A stretch of 64,000 nt of DNA from Parapusillimonas sp013416435 (GTDB taxonomy: Bacteria > Pseudomonadota > Gammaproteobacteria > Burkholderiales > Burkholderiaceae_B), in assembly GCF_052180245.1 (NCBI RefSeq), contig NZ_CP197474.1, positions 2,046,001 to 2,110,000 on the forward strand. The letters are read 5' to 3'. The notes beneath the pieces were generated by a model. It was not told the DNA's origin, ran no database searches, and was given only the letters and a program-made list of their open reading frames with translations. Each line of letters opens with the position of its first letter. The stretch's first letter is position 1. Of this stretch, positions 25,344 to 33,518 are shown in pieces. A program made the position numbers and the translations under genes.

Positions 25344-25766
25344 TCAGCGTTTGCTCATTTCATCGCTGTCTGCGCTGGCGCCCAGATCCGGCTGCACGCC
25401 GCGGCGTATCCGTATCAGGTTCCGGACCTGGCGTATGCCGGCATGCGTTCCGGCGCATTGCTCGATGGCGTTACGATTGGATTCGTCCATGGTATCGCCA
25501 TCGAGGGTGATGCGGTCGTCCGCCACACTGATTTCGACGTTCGCGACGTCCAAGCCGCTTTGGTCGAGCCGTTGGCGGATGCTGTCGCGTATGCTGTCCT
25601 CATCTTCTATCCGGCGGCCGGTTTCCGTTTCATCGCCGCTCCTGCGATCCAGCTGGGCATTGTCGCCCTGGCCATATTGCTGATTGCGGCTGTAGCGCTC
25701 ATCCGCACCGGAAGGACCATCGTACTCAGCTTCCGGCTGTTTGGTCTTGGGGTCTTTGTCGGGCAT
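25344..25766 (-). CDS. BON-domain protein
   Basis: This 140-residue protein starts MPDKDPKTKQPEAEYDG, with a long hydrophilic N-terminal part. A BON domain follows at about residues 55-125 (DSIRDSIRQRLDQ, VANVEISVADDRITLDGDT, GIRQVRNLIRI). BON domains bind membranes or periplasmic partners and occur in osmotic-stress proteins such as OsmY. No signal peptide is visible, so the protein is probably cytoplasmic. AAGGAG six bases upstream fixes the ATG at 25766. Confidence 0.83.
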   Translation of the reverse strand: MPDKDPKTKQPEAEYDGPSGADERYSRNQQYGQGDNAQLDRRSGDETETGRRIEDEDSIRDSIRQRLDQSGLDVANVEISVADDRITLDGDTMDESNRNAIEQCAGTHAGIRQVRNLIRIRRGVQPDLGASADSDEMSKR

Positions 25767-25910
25767 GGCGTTCTCCTTGGCGTTCAGGCGGGATTCGGCG
25801 CTTTCCTTGCAAGACTCGTGCCTGGCGCAGCCTCCGCCCGCGGCCGCATGGCCAGGGGCACGGCGTTTGCTGCCCGGGACTTCAACTTGTTTTTTCGGCA
25901 GGAGAGAGAC

Positions 25911-26147
25911 ATGGCGAAATGCGACCAGTGCGGCAATGATTACGACAAGTCCTTCGATGTGACCGTCTCCGACGGCCAAACGTACACGTTCGACAGCTTT
26001 GAATGCGCCATCCAGACCCTGGCGCCGCTTTGCGAGCATTGCGGCGTTCGCATCATCGGACATGGGCTGGAAAAAAGCGGACGCATGTTTTGCTGCAACC
26101 ACTGCGCCGAGGGCGAGGGAGTGAAGGAGCTGCGGGATCGCTCTTGA
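25911..26147 (+). CDS. Small zinc-ribbon / metallothionein-like protein
   Basis: This 78-residue protein has nine cysteines, most in knuckles: CDQCG, FECA, CEHCG and CCNHC. It starts MAKCDQCGNDYDKSFDV behind a GGAGAG ribosome-binding site. Small proteins of this pattern are widespread in proteobacteria and actinobacteria and probably bind zinc; their role is unknown. It ends just before repeat cluster C and converges on the methyltransferase gene. Confidence 0.8.
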   Translation: MAKCDQCGNDYDKSFDVTVSDGQTYTFDSFECAIQTLAPLCEHCGVRIIGHGLEKSGRMFCCNHCAEGEGVKELRDRS

Positions 26148-26148
26148 C

Positions 26149-26222
26149 GGGGTCAGACCCTGCGAGGGGTCTTGCCCCTAGAAGTCAGGAACGGGGTCAG
26201 GCCCCATGCGGGGTCCGACCCC
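26149..26222. repeat. Palindromic repeat cluster C (two copies)
   Basis: Copies lie at 26149-26178 (second arm degraded to GGGGTCTTGCCCC) and 26193-26222 (GGGGTCAGGCCCC and GGGGTCCGACCCC, one imperfect pair). The second copy lies inside the coding end of the thiopurine methyltransferase gene and supplies its stop. The cluster separates convergent genes. Confidence 0.92.
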
Positions 26223-26874
26223 TGCGCTCCAGCCGATACACGACGGTATCCAGGCGAGTGACGCCTTGGGACTGGAACTTCGGATCCTTGTCGAGAATGT
26301 CGCGCCGATCGATGACAATCGCATCGGAGTGCGGCGAGTAAAGGCGCTGGACTTCTTCGTCGACGACCGAGAAGGGGGGGCCGTCCAGTTCGTCTTGCGG
26401 ATAGTCGAGCGTGAGCAGCAGCCCGCGGTAGCCGTCGGCAAGCTGTCCATAGACATGGTCGACATAGCGCGGGCGCATGTCGGCCGGCAGCGCGACCAGG
26501 GCGGCTCGATCGTACACCCCCGCGCATCCGCGAAGCGTGGCGGCGTCCATATCGAAGATGTCGCCGCAAAGTATCTCGATACTGCCAGAAACATAGTGGA
26601 CGCCCATGTCGGAGCGGTGGGTGGCGACCGGCAGATTGTTTTCGGCAAAGAACTGCTGAACAGCCTGTTCCGCCAGTTCGACGCCCAGCACCCGAAAGCC
26701 CTGTTCGGCCAGCCACAGCATGTCCAGCGATTTTCCGCAAAGAGGCACCATCACCGTAGCGCCGGCCGGCAGATCCAGGGACGGCCAGTATTTTTGCAAC
26801 AGCGGCGTGATCCGCGTTTGGTGAAACCCGATGCGTCCGTCGCGCCACCGTTCCAGCCAGAATTCCGCTTCCAT
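26197..26874 (-). CDS. tpm: Thiopurine S-methyltransferase
   Basis: This 225-residue class I methyltransferase of the TPMT family methylates thiols, and in bacteria also selenium and tellurium compounds. Landmarks are MEAEFWLERWRDGRIGFHQ, the SAM loop VPLCGKSLDMLWLA, VLGVELAEQAVQQF and YDRAALVALP. The start at 26874 follows GGGACGAT. The family normally ends about YRLERR; here the extra residues GRTPHGA and the TGA come from the dispersed palindrome. Confidence 0.93.
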   Translation of the reverse strand: MEAEFWLERWRDGRIGFHQTRITPLLQKYWPSLDLPAGATVMVPLCGKSLDMLWLAEQGFRVLGVELAEQAVQQFFAENNLPVATHRSDMGVHYVSGSIEILCGDIFDMDAATLRGCAGVYDRAALVALPADMRPRYVDHVYGQLADGYRGLLLTLDYPQDELDGPPFSVVDEEVQRLYSPHSDAIVIDRRDILDKDPKFQSQGVTRLDTVVYRLERRGRTPHGA

Positions 26875-27043
26875 ATCGTCCCTTTTATGCAATCCATTGC
26901 TGAAAGCAGCATTGTAGATAAATTCGCAATCCGCCGAATGTCGCTGGTCTCATCCGCTGAATATCGCGATGACAAGCGCCGCGCCTTGCGCCAAAGTATC
27001 GGTGAGCGGGCAATTCCGTTCCAGACAAGCGAGGCATAGCGCA

Positions 27044-27475
27044 ATGCAAGACACGACGAACCGTCATGCCGTCCGCCGATTTACGGAGGTCGTGCTGAAT
27101 CAGGGCGAAATAGACGCGGTGGCCCAGTTCTTCTGGGACGACGTCATAGAGCAGGAGCAAGCGTACCTGCCGATGCGGGGTCACGGCCTGCGCGGGCTGA
27201 AACAAATGCTGCGCGGCCTCAGGACCTCGTTCCCCGACATGCACTGGACCATCTACGAACAGATCTCCGAAGTGGACAAAGTCCTGTCCCGGTTCGAGTG
27301 GACCGGCACGCATCATGGCGTGTTTCTAGGCATACCGCCTACAGGCCGATCGGTAAGAGTCTGGGGAATGGTGGTGGACAGGTTCGTCTTGGGGAAAATA
27401 AAGGAGACTCGCATCATCATGGATACATTGGGCTTGATGATGCAGTTGGGCGCCGTGCCGCCGCCACGGGTCTGA
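27044..27475 (+). CDS. SnoaL-like polyketide cyclase / ester cyclase family protein
   Basis: This 143-residue protein of the NTF2-like SnoaL family is marked by RFTEVVLNQGEIDAVAQFFWDD, HGLRGLKQMLRGLRTSFPDM and RFEWTGTHHG. Such small proteins may be cyclases, isomerases or binding proteins, so no substrate can be assigned. ATG 27044 (MQDTTNRHA) is the start that gives family length. The gene ends in CGGGTCTGA, which resembles a decayed arm of the dispersed repeat. Confidence 0.83.
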   Translation: MQDTTNRHAVRRFTEVVLNQGEIDAVAQFFWDDVIEQEQAYLPMRGHGLRGLKQMLRGLRTSFPDMHWTIYEQISEVDKVLSRFEWTGTHHGVFLGIPPTGRSVRVWGMVVDRFVLGKIKETRIIMDTLGLMMQLGAVPPPRV

Positions 27476-27512
27476 CAGCGCAAGCGCATCCCGGCGGGAC
27501 GCGCAGCGCGGC

Positions 27513-27722
27513 CTAAGCCGTAGCCGTCCCGGCCACGGTTTCCTGCTCGGGCTCCAGCCCCCAGTCGCCGACGGTATACCAGTCATCGCCGAGGACTTCA
27601 GAGGGATGCATGGTCCGGTCGGAGCCATTGCCACAGGCGAGGGAGTCCACCGGGCAGTATTTGTCGCAGCCCCAGCAGATGCGTTCCGGGTGAGAGGGAT
27701 TGAGGGGAAACTTCTTGGCCAT
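27513..27722 (-). CDS. DUF3079 domain protein
   Basis: This 69-residue protein is recognised by MAKKFPLNPSHPERICWGC, then DKYCPVDSLACGNGS and the acidic end GDDWYTVGDWGLEPEQE. It has four cysteines in a probable metal-binding arrangement. It is a short conserved family of unknown function common in Betaproteobacteria. The start is ATG 27722; the longer frame upstream runs into repeat cluster D and is not coding. Confidence 0.85.
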   Translation of the reverse strand: MAKKFPLNPSHPERICWGCDKYCPVDSLACGNGSDRTMHPSEVLGDDWYTVGDWGLEPEQETVAGTATA

Positions 27723-27806
27723 TTCCGTGCCTTGGAAAGCGTTCGATGAGATACCAGCATAGCGATCTTCTTTCGTGGCGTAATTGATGTGTCTCAATGT
27801 TTTTGA

Positions 27807-27926
27807 GGGGTCGGACCCCATGCGGGGTCCGACCCCGTTGTGGTTTTGGGGACAGACCCCATACGAGGTCTGATCCCCCAGTCCCGCTCAGCTACTGGGG
27901 TCAGACCCCGCATGGGGTCTGACCCC
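27807..27926. repeat. Palindromic repeat cluster D (three copies)
   Basis: Copies lie at 27807-27836 (GGGGTCGGACCCC with GGGGTCCGACCCC, paired change), 27848-27878 (GGGGACAGACCCC with a degraded partner) and 27897-27926 (standard). This is the only cluster in the window that lies between divergently oriented genes (DUF3079 and the TauE exporter). Confidence 0.93.
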
Positions 27927-28001
27927 TCGGTCCCGCTCGGCCCTCCCTTATGGAATAATTCCCCCTTTCGGAGCCTGGCCAAAAGAACCAGCGGGGGGAA
28001 G

Positions 28002-28757
28002 ATGGAGTCGATTTATATCGTGGCCGTCGTGGGAGCAGTGGCCGCCGCGTTCGTGCAGGGCTTGTCGGGCTTCGGCTTCGGCCTGGTGGCCATGTCGATC
28101 TGGGCGTGGGTGCTCGAGCCGCGCCTGGCGGCTGCGCTGGCGGTGTTCGGGGCTTTGACCGGACAGGTCATTGCGGCCGTGACGGTGCGCCGGGGGTTCG
28201 ACCTGAAACGATTGGCGCCCTTCGTACTGGGTGGCTTGCTTGGCGTGCCGCTGGGGGTGGCGCTGCTGCCCAAGCTGGATATCGTCTGGTTCAAAGCCAT
28301 ACTGGGCGCTTTGCTGGTCGTGTGGTGTCCCGTCATGCTGATGGCCAGGCGTTTGCCCCATGTCGAGGCGGGCGGCCGGCTGCTGGACGGCGCAGTTGGC
28401 GTGACCGGCGGCATCATGGGAGGACTGGGCGGCTTTACCGGCATCGTACCGAGCTTGTGGTGCACCTTGCGCGGACTGGGCAAGGACACGCAACGCGCGG
28501 TGATTCAGAACTTCAATCTTTCCATGCTGATCGTGACCATGGGAAGCTACATTGCCACCGGCATCGTGACGCGCGACATGCTGCCCGTGTTCGGCATGAT
28601 GATTCCAGCCATACTGGTGCCCAGCCTGCTTGGCGCCCGGGTCTATATCGGCATCAGCGAGAACGCTTTTCGGCAAGTGGTGCTGGGATTGCTGACGGCA
28701 TCGGGGATCGCAATGCTGGCCGCATCGGTCCCGCAAATCATGGCGCGTTCGTTCTGA
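28002..28757 (+). CDS. TauE/SafE-family sulfite or organosulfonate exporter
   Basis: This 251-residue inner-membrane protein has about eight hydrophobic helices in two related halves. Typical features are FVQGLSGFGFGLVAMSIWAW, GGLLGVPLGVALLPKLD and GGIMGGLGGFTGIVPSLWC. A GGGGGAAG site directly precedes ATG 28002 (MESIYIVAVVG); the upstream in-frame sequence is repeat DNA. The family exports sulfite, sulfoacetate or similar anions; the substrate is not evident here. Confidence 0.88.
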   Translation: MESIYIVAVVGAVAAAFVQGLSGFGFGLVAMSIWAWVLEPRLAAALAVFGALTGQVIAAVTVRRGFDLKRLAPFVLGGLLGVPLGVALLPKLDIVWFKAILGALLVVWCPVMLMARRLPHVEAGGRLLDGAVGVTGGIMGGLGGFTGIVPSLWCTLRGLGKDTQRAVIQNFNLSMLIVTMGSYIATGIVTRDMLPVFGMMIPAILVPSLLGARVYIGISENAFRQVVLGLLTASGIAMLAASVPQIMARSF

Positions 28758-28823
28758 CACGGCCGAAGGCCGCCGGAGCAGGACTCGGACATTTATATTT
28801 TCCCGACCGCGGAGCGGTATGCA

Positions 28824-29204
28824 ATGGACAAGATACGACTCGACAAATGGCTTTGGGCGGCGCGCTTCTACAAGACGCGCAGCCTGGCCGTGCAGGAAAT
28901 CGGCAAGGGCAGGGTGCAAGTCAATGGCCAGATGGCCAAGCCGGCCCGCGAGGTGTCGGCAAACGACATAGTCTGCATACGCAAGGAAGACCCGCCCATC
29001 CACGTGCGCGTCTGTGGCGTGAGCGGTGTGCGCGGACCGGCCCCGGTGGCGCGTCTGCTGTACGAAGAGACCCCCGAAAGCGTTCAGGCAAGGGAACGGG
29101 CGGCAGAAATGCGCCGGCTGGCGCCCGAACCCGGGCAAGACCTGTCGGACGGCCGACCGACCAAGCGTGATCGCCGCTTGATCGACCGCCTGCGGGGCAA
29201 GTGA
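28824..29204 (+). CDS. hslR: Heat shock protein 15, S4-domain RNA-binding protein
   Basis: This 126-residue protein has an N-terminal S4 domain (MDKIRLDKWLWAARFYKTRS, GRVQVNGQMAKPAREVSAND) and a basic C-terminus ending RRLIDRLRGK. Hsp15 binds free 50S subunits that carry a stalled nascent chain and helps recycle them. It follows the TauE gene by 66 bases and converges on the ParB-like gene, with only one base between the stops. Confidence 0.92.
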   Translation: MDKIRLDKWLWAARFYKTRSLAVQEIGKGRVQVNGQMAKPAREVSANDIVCIRKEDPPIHVRVCGVSGVRGPAPVARLLYEETPESVQARERAAEMRRLAPEPGQDLSDGRPTKRDRRLIDRLRGK

Positions 29205-29205
29205 A

Positions 29206-30021
29206 TCAGTGCCTGCCTCGCGCTTCGGCCAAGGCGATGGTCAGATGCTGCACTTTCTGTTTCAGCTGGTCGCGTTCGGCCTTGAGTTCGGCGAGCTGCA
29301 GTTGAAGGCGATGGATTTCGATGTCTTGCGGTGTGGGATCATCCGGCAGCGGCGGAGCAGGCGGTTTGGGCGGCACGCGCGCTTCGCGCAGCTGTTTCGC
29401 GACCGAGCGCAGCTCTTTTTTCCCGCCCTCGACCGCGGCCAGCTGTTTCTCTTCCGGCAGGCTTGCCACTTCGGCGGCCGCACTGATTGAAACCGTGCCC
29501 GATCTTACGGCTTCCACCAGTTTCGGCGTCGCCGTTTTTTGAATTCTTTCTATCTGGCCCAGGGTGGTGCCGCTGAGGCGCGCGGCCCGCGCCATCGCCT
29601 CCCGTGTGAGCGCAAGCTTGGGCGCGGGCGCTTCGGCGTCTTCCGCGCTGGGCGTTGCTCCGGCCAGGCCGGGTTTATCCGACGCCTGGGCCAGGCGGGC
29701 GGCAAGAATCTCTTTCTTGCGCAAGGCGAGCACGCCCCGCTGGAAATCCGATACGCTGCGCCGGCCCAGGTGGTTGTCGATCATCCATAAATAAACGTCG
29801 TCCAGGGATCTGAACGAGGTATTCTGGATCGTCTTGTAGGGAATGCCGTGTTTGCGGCAGATTGCATATCGGTTATGGCCATCCACCAGCAGATCTTCCC
29901 ACAGTACAAGTGCATCTCGGCACCCTTCTGCGAGCAGGCTGCTTTCCAGCGCCGCATATTCGTCTTCGGTCAAGGGGTCGATGAAAGCGCGCAGCGCTTC
30001 GTTGATGATGATGGTCGCCAT
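29206..30021 (-). CDS. ParB/KorB-like nuclease-domain DNA-binding protein
   Basis: This 271-residue protein starts with a ParB N-terminal domain (DPLTEDEYAALESSLLAEGC, LVLWEDLLVDGHNRYAICRK). A helical DNA-binding part with an HTH-like segment follows (REAMARAARLSGTTLGQIER), then a C-terminal coiled coil (HRLQLQLAELKAERDQLKQK). It is not next to a ParA gene, so it is not the chromosomal partition protein. It is divergent from the DUF3348-DUF802 operon across 78 bases holding inverted repeats, so it may regulate that operon. That link is inferred from position only. Confidence 0.8.
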   Translation of the reverse strand: MATIIINEALRAFIDPLTEDEYAALESSLLAEGCRDALVLWEDLLVDGHNRYAICRKHGIPYKTIQNTSFRSLDDVYLWMIDNHLGRRSVSDFQRGVLALRKKEILAARLAQASDKPGLAGATPSAEDAEAPAPKLALTREAMARAARLSGTTLGQIERIQKTATPKLVEAVRSGTVSISAAAEVASLPEEKQLAAVEGGKKELRSVAKQLREARVPPKPPAPPLPDDPTPQDIEIHRLQLQLAELKAERDQLKQKVQHLTIALAEARGRH

Positions 30022-30051
30022 GGTGGAGTGGACAGGAGTGGCAGCGGCCGT

Positions 30052-30083
30052 AGTTTACTTCCCATTGAGTGTAAACTCATGGG
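30052..30083. promoter_or_regulatory. Overlapping inverted repeats between the ParB-like gene and the motor operon
   Basis: AGTTTAC (30052-30058) and GTAAACT (30071-30077) are exact reverse complements with a 12-base spacer. A second, overlapping palindrome pairs TGAGT (30066-30070) with ACTCA (30075-30079), flanked by CCCA and TGGG. The site fills the 78-base divergent gap and is a good operator candidate for both directions. Confidence 0.5.
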
Positions 30084-30099
30084 TTTTTGATCTGCGGGT

Positions 30100-30852
30100 A
30101 TGGCGCAAGAACTGCCCCGGCGCACGAACTTCAGCGGGCCGCCGCTCATTCGCTTGTTATCCCGGCTTCTTGATGCCAATGTCCAAGAGCCAGGGCAATT
30201 GCTGCCCGACCGCCTGAGCCAGTGGCTGGGCTGGACCAATGCGATCGATTTGGCATCGGCGCTGGGCGCCTCCCCGGCGGCGGGCGCGCGGGCGGGCTCC
30301 GACCGCCAGGACATCGCCGAGGCGGAACAGGACTGCGCGCGTGTCAGAGCGATGCTCGAACGTGCGATAGCAGGTCTGGGCGAGCCGGCGCCTGCGCGTG
30401 CTCGCGCCCGGCCGAAGGCCGCCATCCCGCGGGATGGCAGGCATGTGCCGCCCGTCGAGTATTCGATTTACCGCCAGCGCTATGGTTCGCTGCAGCAAAA
30501 TATGGAAAGCGCCATCACCGCCCTGAGGGCGCGCTTGAGGGCAATGCTTGCGTCCGGTTCGCCCGGCTCGGCGCGCCTGGCGGTGCTGGACGCGGTCATG
30601 GAGCAGGCGCTGAGTGAGCGCGAATACGAGTTGCTGTCCGCCATACCGGGATTGCTCGAGCAGCGTTTTCTTCGCCTGCGCCCGGCCGGATCCGGCGCGG
30701 AAGAAGAGGGCGTCCCGGAACAGTCGCCGGCATCCGGCGACTGGCTGGGCGTGTTCTGCAAGGACATGCAAAGCGTATTGAGCGCGGAACTGGATCTTCG
30801 TTTACAACCCGTAGAGGGACTGCTTGGGGCGCTGCGGGCCGACAGGCCTTAA
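30100..30852 (+). CDS. DUF3348 family protein, first gene of the motor-like operon
   Basis: This 250-residue soluble protein is recognised as DUF3348 from NFSGPPLIRLLSRLLDANVQ, LLPDRLSQWLGWTNAIDLASAL and VEYSIYRQRYGSLQQNMES. It has an Ala/Arg-rich linker in the middle and a helical C-terminal half. There is no signal peptide or membrane helix, so it is cytoplasmic. It is followed directly by the MotA-like DUF802 gene. Function is unknown; a partner of the cytoplasmic tail of the channel complex is one guess. Confidence 0.82.
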   Translation: MAQELPRRTNFSGPPLIRLLSRLLDANVQEPGQLLPDRLSQWLGWTNAIDLASALGASPAAGARAGSDRQDIAEAEQDCARVRAMLERAIAGLGEPAPARARARPKAAIPRDGRHVPPVEYSIYRQRYGSLQQNMESAITALRARLRAMLASGSPGSARLAVLDAVMEQALSEREYELLSAIPGLLEQRFLRLRPAGSGAEEEGVPEQSPASGDWLGVFCKDMQSVLSAELDLRLQPVEGLLGALRADRP

Positions 30853-30867
30853 TTGAATCAGGACGAT

Positions 30868-32874
30868 ATGAATCGACTTCTACATTTTCTTGTGTTCGCG
30901 ACCGGGCTTGCGGCGGTAGGCTGGATCGGCGCTGGCTATGTGGGCAGCCATTTGCTCGCCCTGAGCGTGACGGTGCTGGTCGCGATCGTGTATCTGGCCG
31001 GTGCATGGGAGCTGTATCGCTCCCGGCGCGCCGCGCTCACGCTTCGACAGGCCTTGTCCGAGCTGCCGGAGCCGCCTCCCGATCTGGATGCTTGGCTGTC
31101 CAGGCTTCACCCAAGCCTGCGCAATGCGGTGCGGCTGCGGATCGAAGGCGTGCGCGTGGCCTTGCCGGGGCCGTCCTTGACGCCTTATTTCGTCGGTCTG
31201 CTCGTTCTATTGGGCATGCTCGGCACCTTCCTGGGCATGGTGGCGACCTTGCGCGGCACCGGGTTCGCCCTGGAAAGCGCCACGGACCTCCAGGCGATCC
31301 GCGCGTCGCTGGCCGCACCGGTGAAAGGCTTGGGATTCGCATTCGGCACATCGATCGCCGGTGTGGCGGCTTCGGCGATGCTGGGCCTGCTTTCAGCGCT
31401 TCATCGAGCCGATCTGGCCGTGATCGCACGGGAACTCGACTCCCGGATCAGCACGACCTTGCGCCGCTATTCGCTTGCGCACCAACGCGAAGAAAGCTTC
31501 CGGCTGATGCAGCGGCAGTCAGAGCTCCTGCCCGCCGTCGTCGAGCGCATGCAGTCCATGGCCGAAGCGATGGAGCGGCATGCGCAAAGCCTGAATGAGC
31601 GCTTGCTTGCCGGGCAGGCGCAATTGCATGAGAAAACGGAAACCAGCTACGCGAAGCTCGCACAGGCCCTGGAGCATTCCTTGAAGGAGAGCATGGTCGA
31701 AGGCGCGCAGGCGCTCAATGCCGCGGTGCAACCCGCAGTCGAGGCCACGATGGCTGGCCTGGCTCGCGAGGCCGACGCCCTGCACGGGACAGTGTTGCAA
31801 GCCATGGAGCGCCAGTTGAAAGGGATGTCGACAAGCTTCGAGGCGACGACGGCTGCCGCGGCCGATGCCTGGAAAAGCGCCGTCGGCGGGCAGCAGGCGG
31901 CGAACGAATCCTTGAGTGCGGAACTGCGCCTGGCGTTCGACGGCGTCGCGCAAGGTTTCGAGCAACGGGCGGCAACGCTTCTGGAGGGCGTCGCGAGCCG
32001 GCTGGATGGTGCCGCAACGGCGATGTCCGAAAGCTGGAGCGGCGCGCTGTCCCGCCAGGAAGACGCATGGAATCGATCGCGGAGCGATCTGCTGCAGGCG
32101 GTGGCTGAGCAGGACGAGCAGCGGCTGAAGGCGTGGACCGGCGCGCTGGAACATACGGCGGCCGAGCTGGGCAGAGAGTGGGAAGCCACGAGTGCCCGGG
32201 CGGCGTCGCTGCAGCGCGATATAGGAGAAAGTCTGGCGCTGACCGCAAGCACCATCTCGGCCGACGCCCAGGCGCAGGCGGGCCGGACCATCGCCCAGAT
32301 CGAACAACTGGTTCAGACCGCTTCGGAAGCGCCCAGGGCGGCCACCGAAGTGGTCGTCGAGGCGCGCCGCATGCTGTCGGAAAGCGCGGCGCGCGACAAC
32401 GATATGCTGAAAGAGCGCAACCGCATGCTGGCCGCGCTCGATACGCTATTGGCTGCCGTGAGCGATGCATCGACCGGGCAGCGCGATGCGGTGGACACGC
32501 TGCTCTCCCGCTCGGCAGAGGTGTTGGAGCGCGTCAGCGCGAACTTCACGCAGCGGATAGAGTCGGAAACAGGCAAGCTGACCGGCGTGGCAACCGCACT
32601 CACCGGTGCCGGGAGCGAAGTCGCGGCGCTGGGCGAAGCATTTGGCGGTGCCGTGCGGCAGTTCAGCGAGTCGAATGCCGCACTGATGGAACGCCTGAAC
32701 GGCATCGAAACAGCACTCGACAAATCCATGGCGCGCAGCGATGAACAGCTTGCCTACTACGTGGCACAGGCCCGCGAGGTCGTCGACTTGAGCATCCTGT
32801 CGCAGAAGCAGATCATTGAAGAACTGCAGTCCTTGGCGGAACAGCGGGCATCTGCGGCCTCCAGCGCCTCATGA
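30868..32874 (+). CDS. DUF802 protein: MotA/ExbB/ZorA-like channel protein with long helical tail
   Basis: This roughly 668-residue inner-membrane protein has four likely transmembrane segments, near residues 5-25, 28-46, 107-127 and 153-177. The last two carry the MotA/TolQ/ExbB signature (LLVLLGMLGTFLGMVATLRG; VKGLGFAFGTSIAGVAAS). About 480 residues of almost uninterrupted helix then extend into the cytoplasm, rich in Ala, Glu, Gln and Ser. ExbB and TolQ lack such a tail, while ZorA of Zorya has one. ATG 30868 follows CAGGA; TTG 30853 is an alternative. The stop overlaps the MotB-like gene by four bases. It probably forms the stator pentamer of a proton- or sodium-driven motor. Confidence 0.82.
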   Translation: MNRLLHFLVFATGLAAVGWIGAGYVGSHLLALSVTVLVAIVYLAGAWELYRSRRAALTLRQALSELPEPPPDLDAWLSRLHPSLRNAVRLRIEGVRVALPGPSLTPYFVGLLVLLGMLGTFLGMVATLRGTGFALESATDLQAIRASLAAPVKGLGFAFGTSIAGVAASAMLGLLSALHRADLAVIARELDSRISTTLRRYSLAHQREESFRLMQRQSELLPAVVERMQSMAEAMERHAQSLNERLLAGQAQLHEKTETSYAKLAQALEHSLKESMVEGAQALNAAVQPAVEATMAGLAREADALHGTVLQAMERQLKGMSTSFEATTAAAADAWKSAVGGQQAANESLSAELRLAFDGVAQGFEQRAATLLEGVASRLDGAATAMSESWSGALSRQEDAWNRSRSDLLQAVAEQDEQRLKAWTGALEHTAAELGREWEATSARAASLQRDIGESLALTASTISADAQAQAGRTIAQIEQLVQTASEAPRAATEVVVEARRMLSESAARDNDMLKERNRMLAALDTLLAAVSDASTGQRDAVDTLLSRSAEVLERVSANFTQRIESETGKLTGVATALTGAGSEVAALGEAFGGAVRQFSESNAALMERLNGIETALDKSMARSDEQLAYYVAQAREVVDLSILSQKQIIEELQSLAEQRASAASSAS

Positions 32875-33518
32875 GGGACGAGATCGACGCCGAACTGGAG
32901 TCGACGACGCCCGTCTGGGCAGTCTTCGGCGACTTGATGTCCGTGCTTCTGGGCGCATTCGTGCTCGTGATGGTGGGCGTCATAGGCCTTCAACTGGAAC
33001 TGTCGGTCAGGCTGGAGGAAGAGGTCGAGCAGCACAGGGAAGAAACGCAACGCCGGATGACGCTCGAACAGGCGCTGGCGCGCCCGCTGGCGGAAGGGCG
33101 CGTCACCCTGGTCGACGGACGCATCGGTATCAGCGGCAGCGTGCTCTTCGCCTTGAACTCCGCCGAGCTGCAAGCGGAAGGACGCGATGTCCTTCGATCC
33201 TTGGTCGAGCCGCTGTCCGGCTATCTTCAATCAAACGATCTTGTGCTGATGGTAAGCGGCTTTACCGACGACCAGCAGGTACATGAAGGGAATCGACGCT
33301 TTGCGGACAACTGGGAGCTGTCTGCGCAGCGCGCGCTGACCATCACCCGTGCGCTGATCGATGAAGGCATACCGTCGTCCTCCGTCTTTGCCGCCGCGTT
33401 CGGGTCCGAGCGACCCGTTGCCTCGAACTCGGACGAAGAGGGAAGGGCCAGGAACCGCCGGGTCGAGATCACACCCGTTCCGAAATCGGCCACGATACAG
33501 GCTCCCGGCCATGAGTGA
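32871..33518 (+). CDS. MotB/ZorB-like OmpA-family peptidoglycan-binding protein
   Basis: This 215-residue protein has one N-terminal transmembrane helix preceded by PVWAVFGDLMSVLLGAF. Asp21 in FGDLMSVLL is in the position of the ion-carrying aspartate of MotB and ZorB. A short coiled linker (residues 43-75) leads to a periplasmic OmpA-like domain. Its peptidoglycan-contact residues are visible in DNWELSAQRALTITRAL and GRARNRRVEI. The start overlaps the DUF802 stop (ATGA), so the two are translationally coupled, as expected for subunits of one membrane complex anchored to the cell wall. Confidence 0.87.
   Translation: MRDEIDAELESTTPVWAVFGDLMSVLLGAFVLVMVGVIGLQLELSVRLEEEVEQHREETQRRMTLEQALARPLAEGRVTLVDGRIGISGSVLFALNSAELQAEGRDVLRSLVEPLSGYLQSNDLVLMVSGFTDDQQVHEGNRRFADNWELSAQRALTITRALIDEGIPSSSVFAAAFGSERPVASNSDEEGRARNRRVEITPVPKSATIQAPGHE

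Noticed and set aside
26875..27043. Open plus-strand sequence before the SnoaL-like gene as an N-terminal extension
   Set aside because: It contains a stop before ATG 27044 in its own frame and lacks family sequence; it is treated as promoter region.
29206..30021. ParB-like gene as the chromosome partition parB
   Set aside because: There is no parA next to it, no parS-like site was seen, and the domain layout is closer to KorB-type regulators.
30853..33518. The motor genes as a complete Zorya system
   Set aside because: No ZorC, no ZorD helicase-nuclease and no ZorE nuclease are present; only the ZorAB-like architecture matches.
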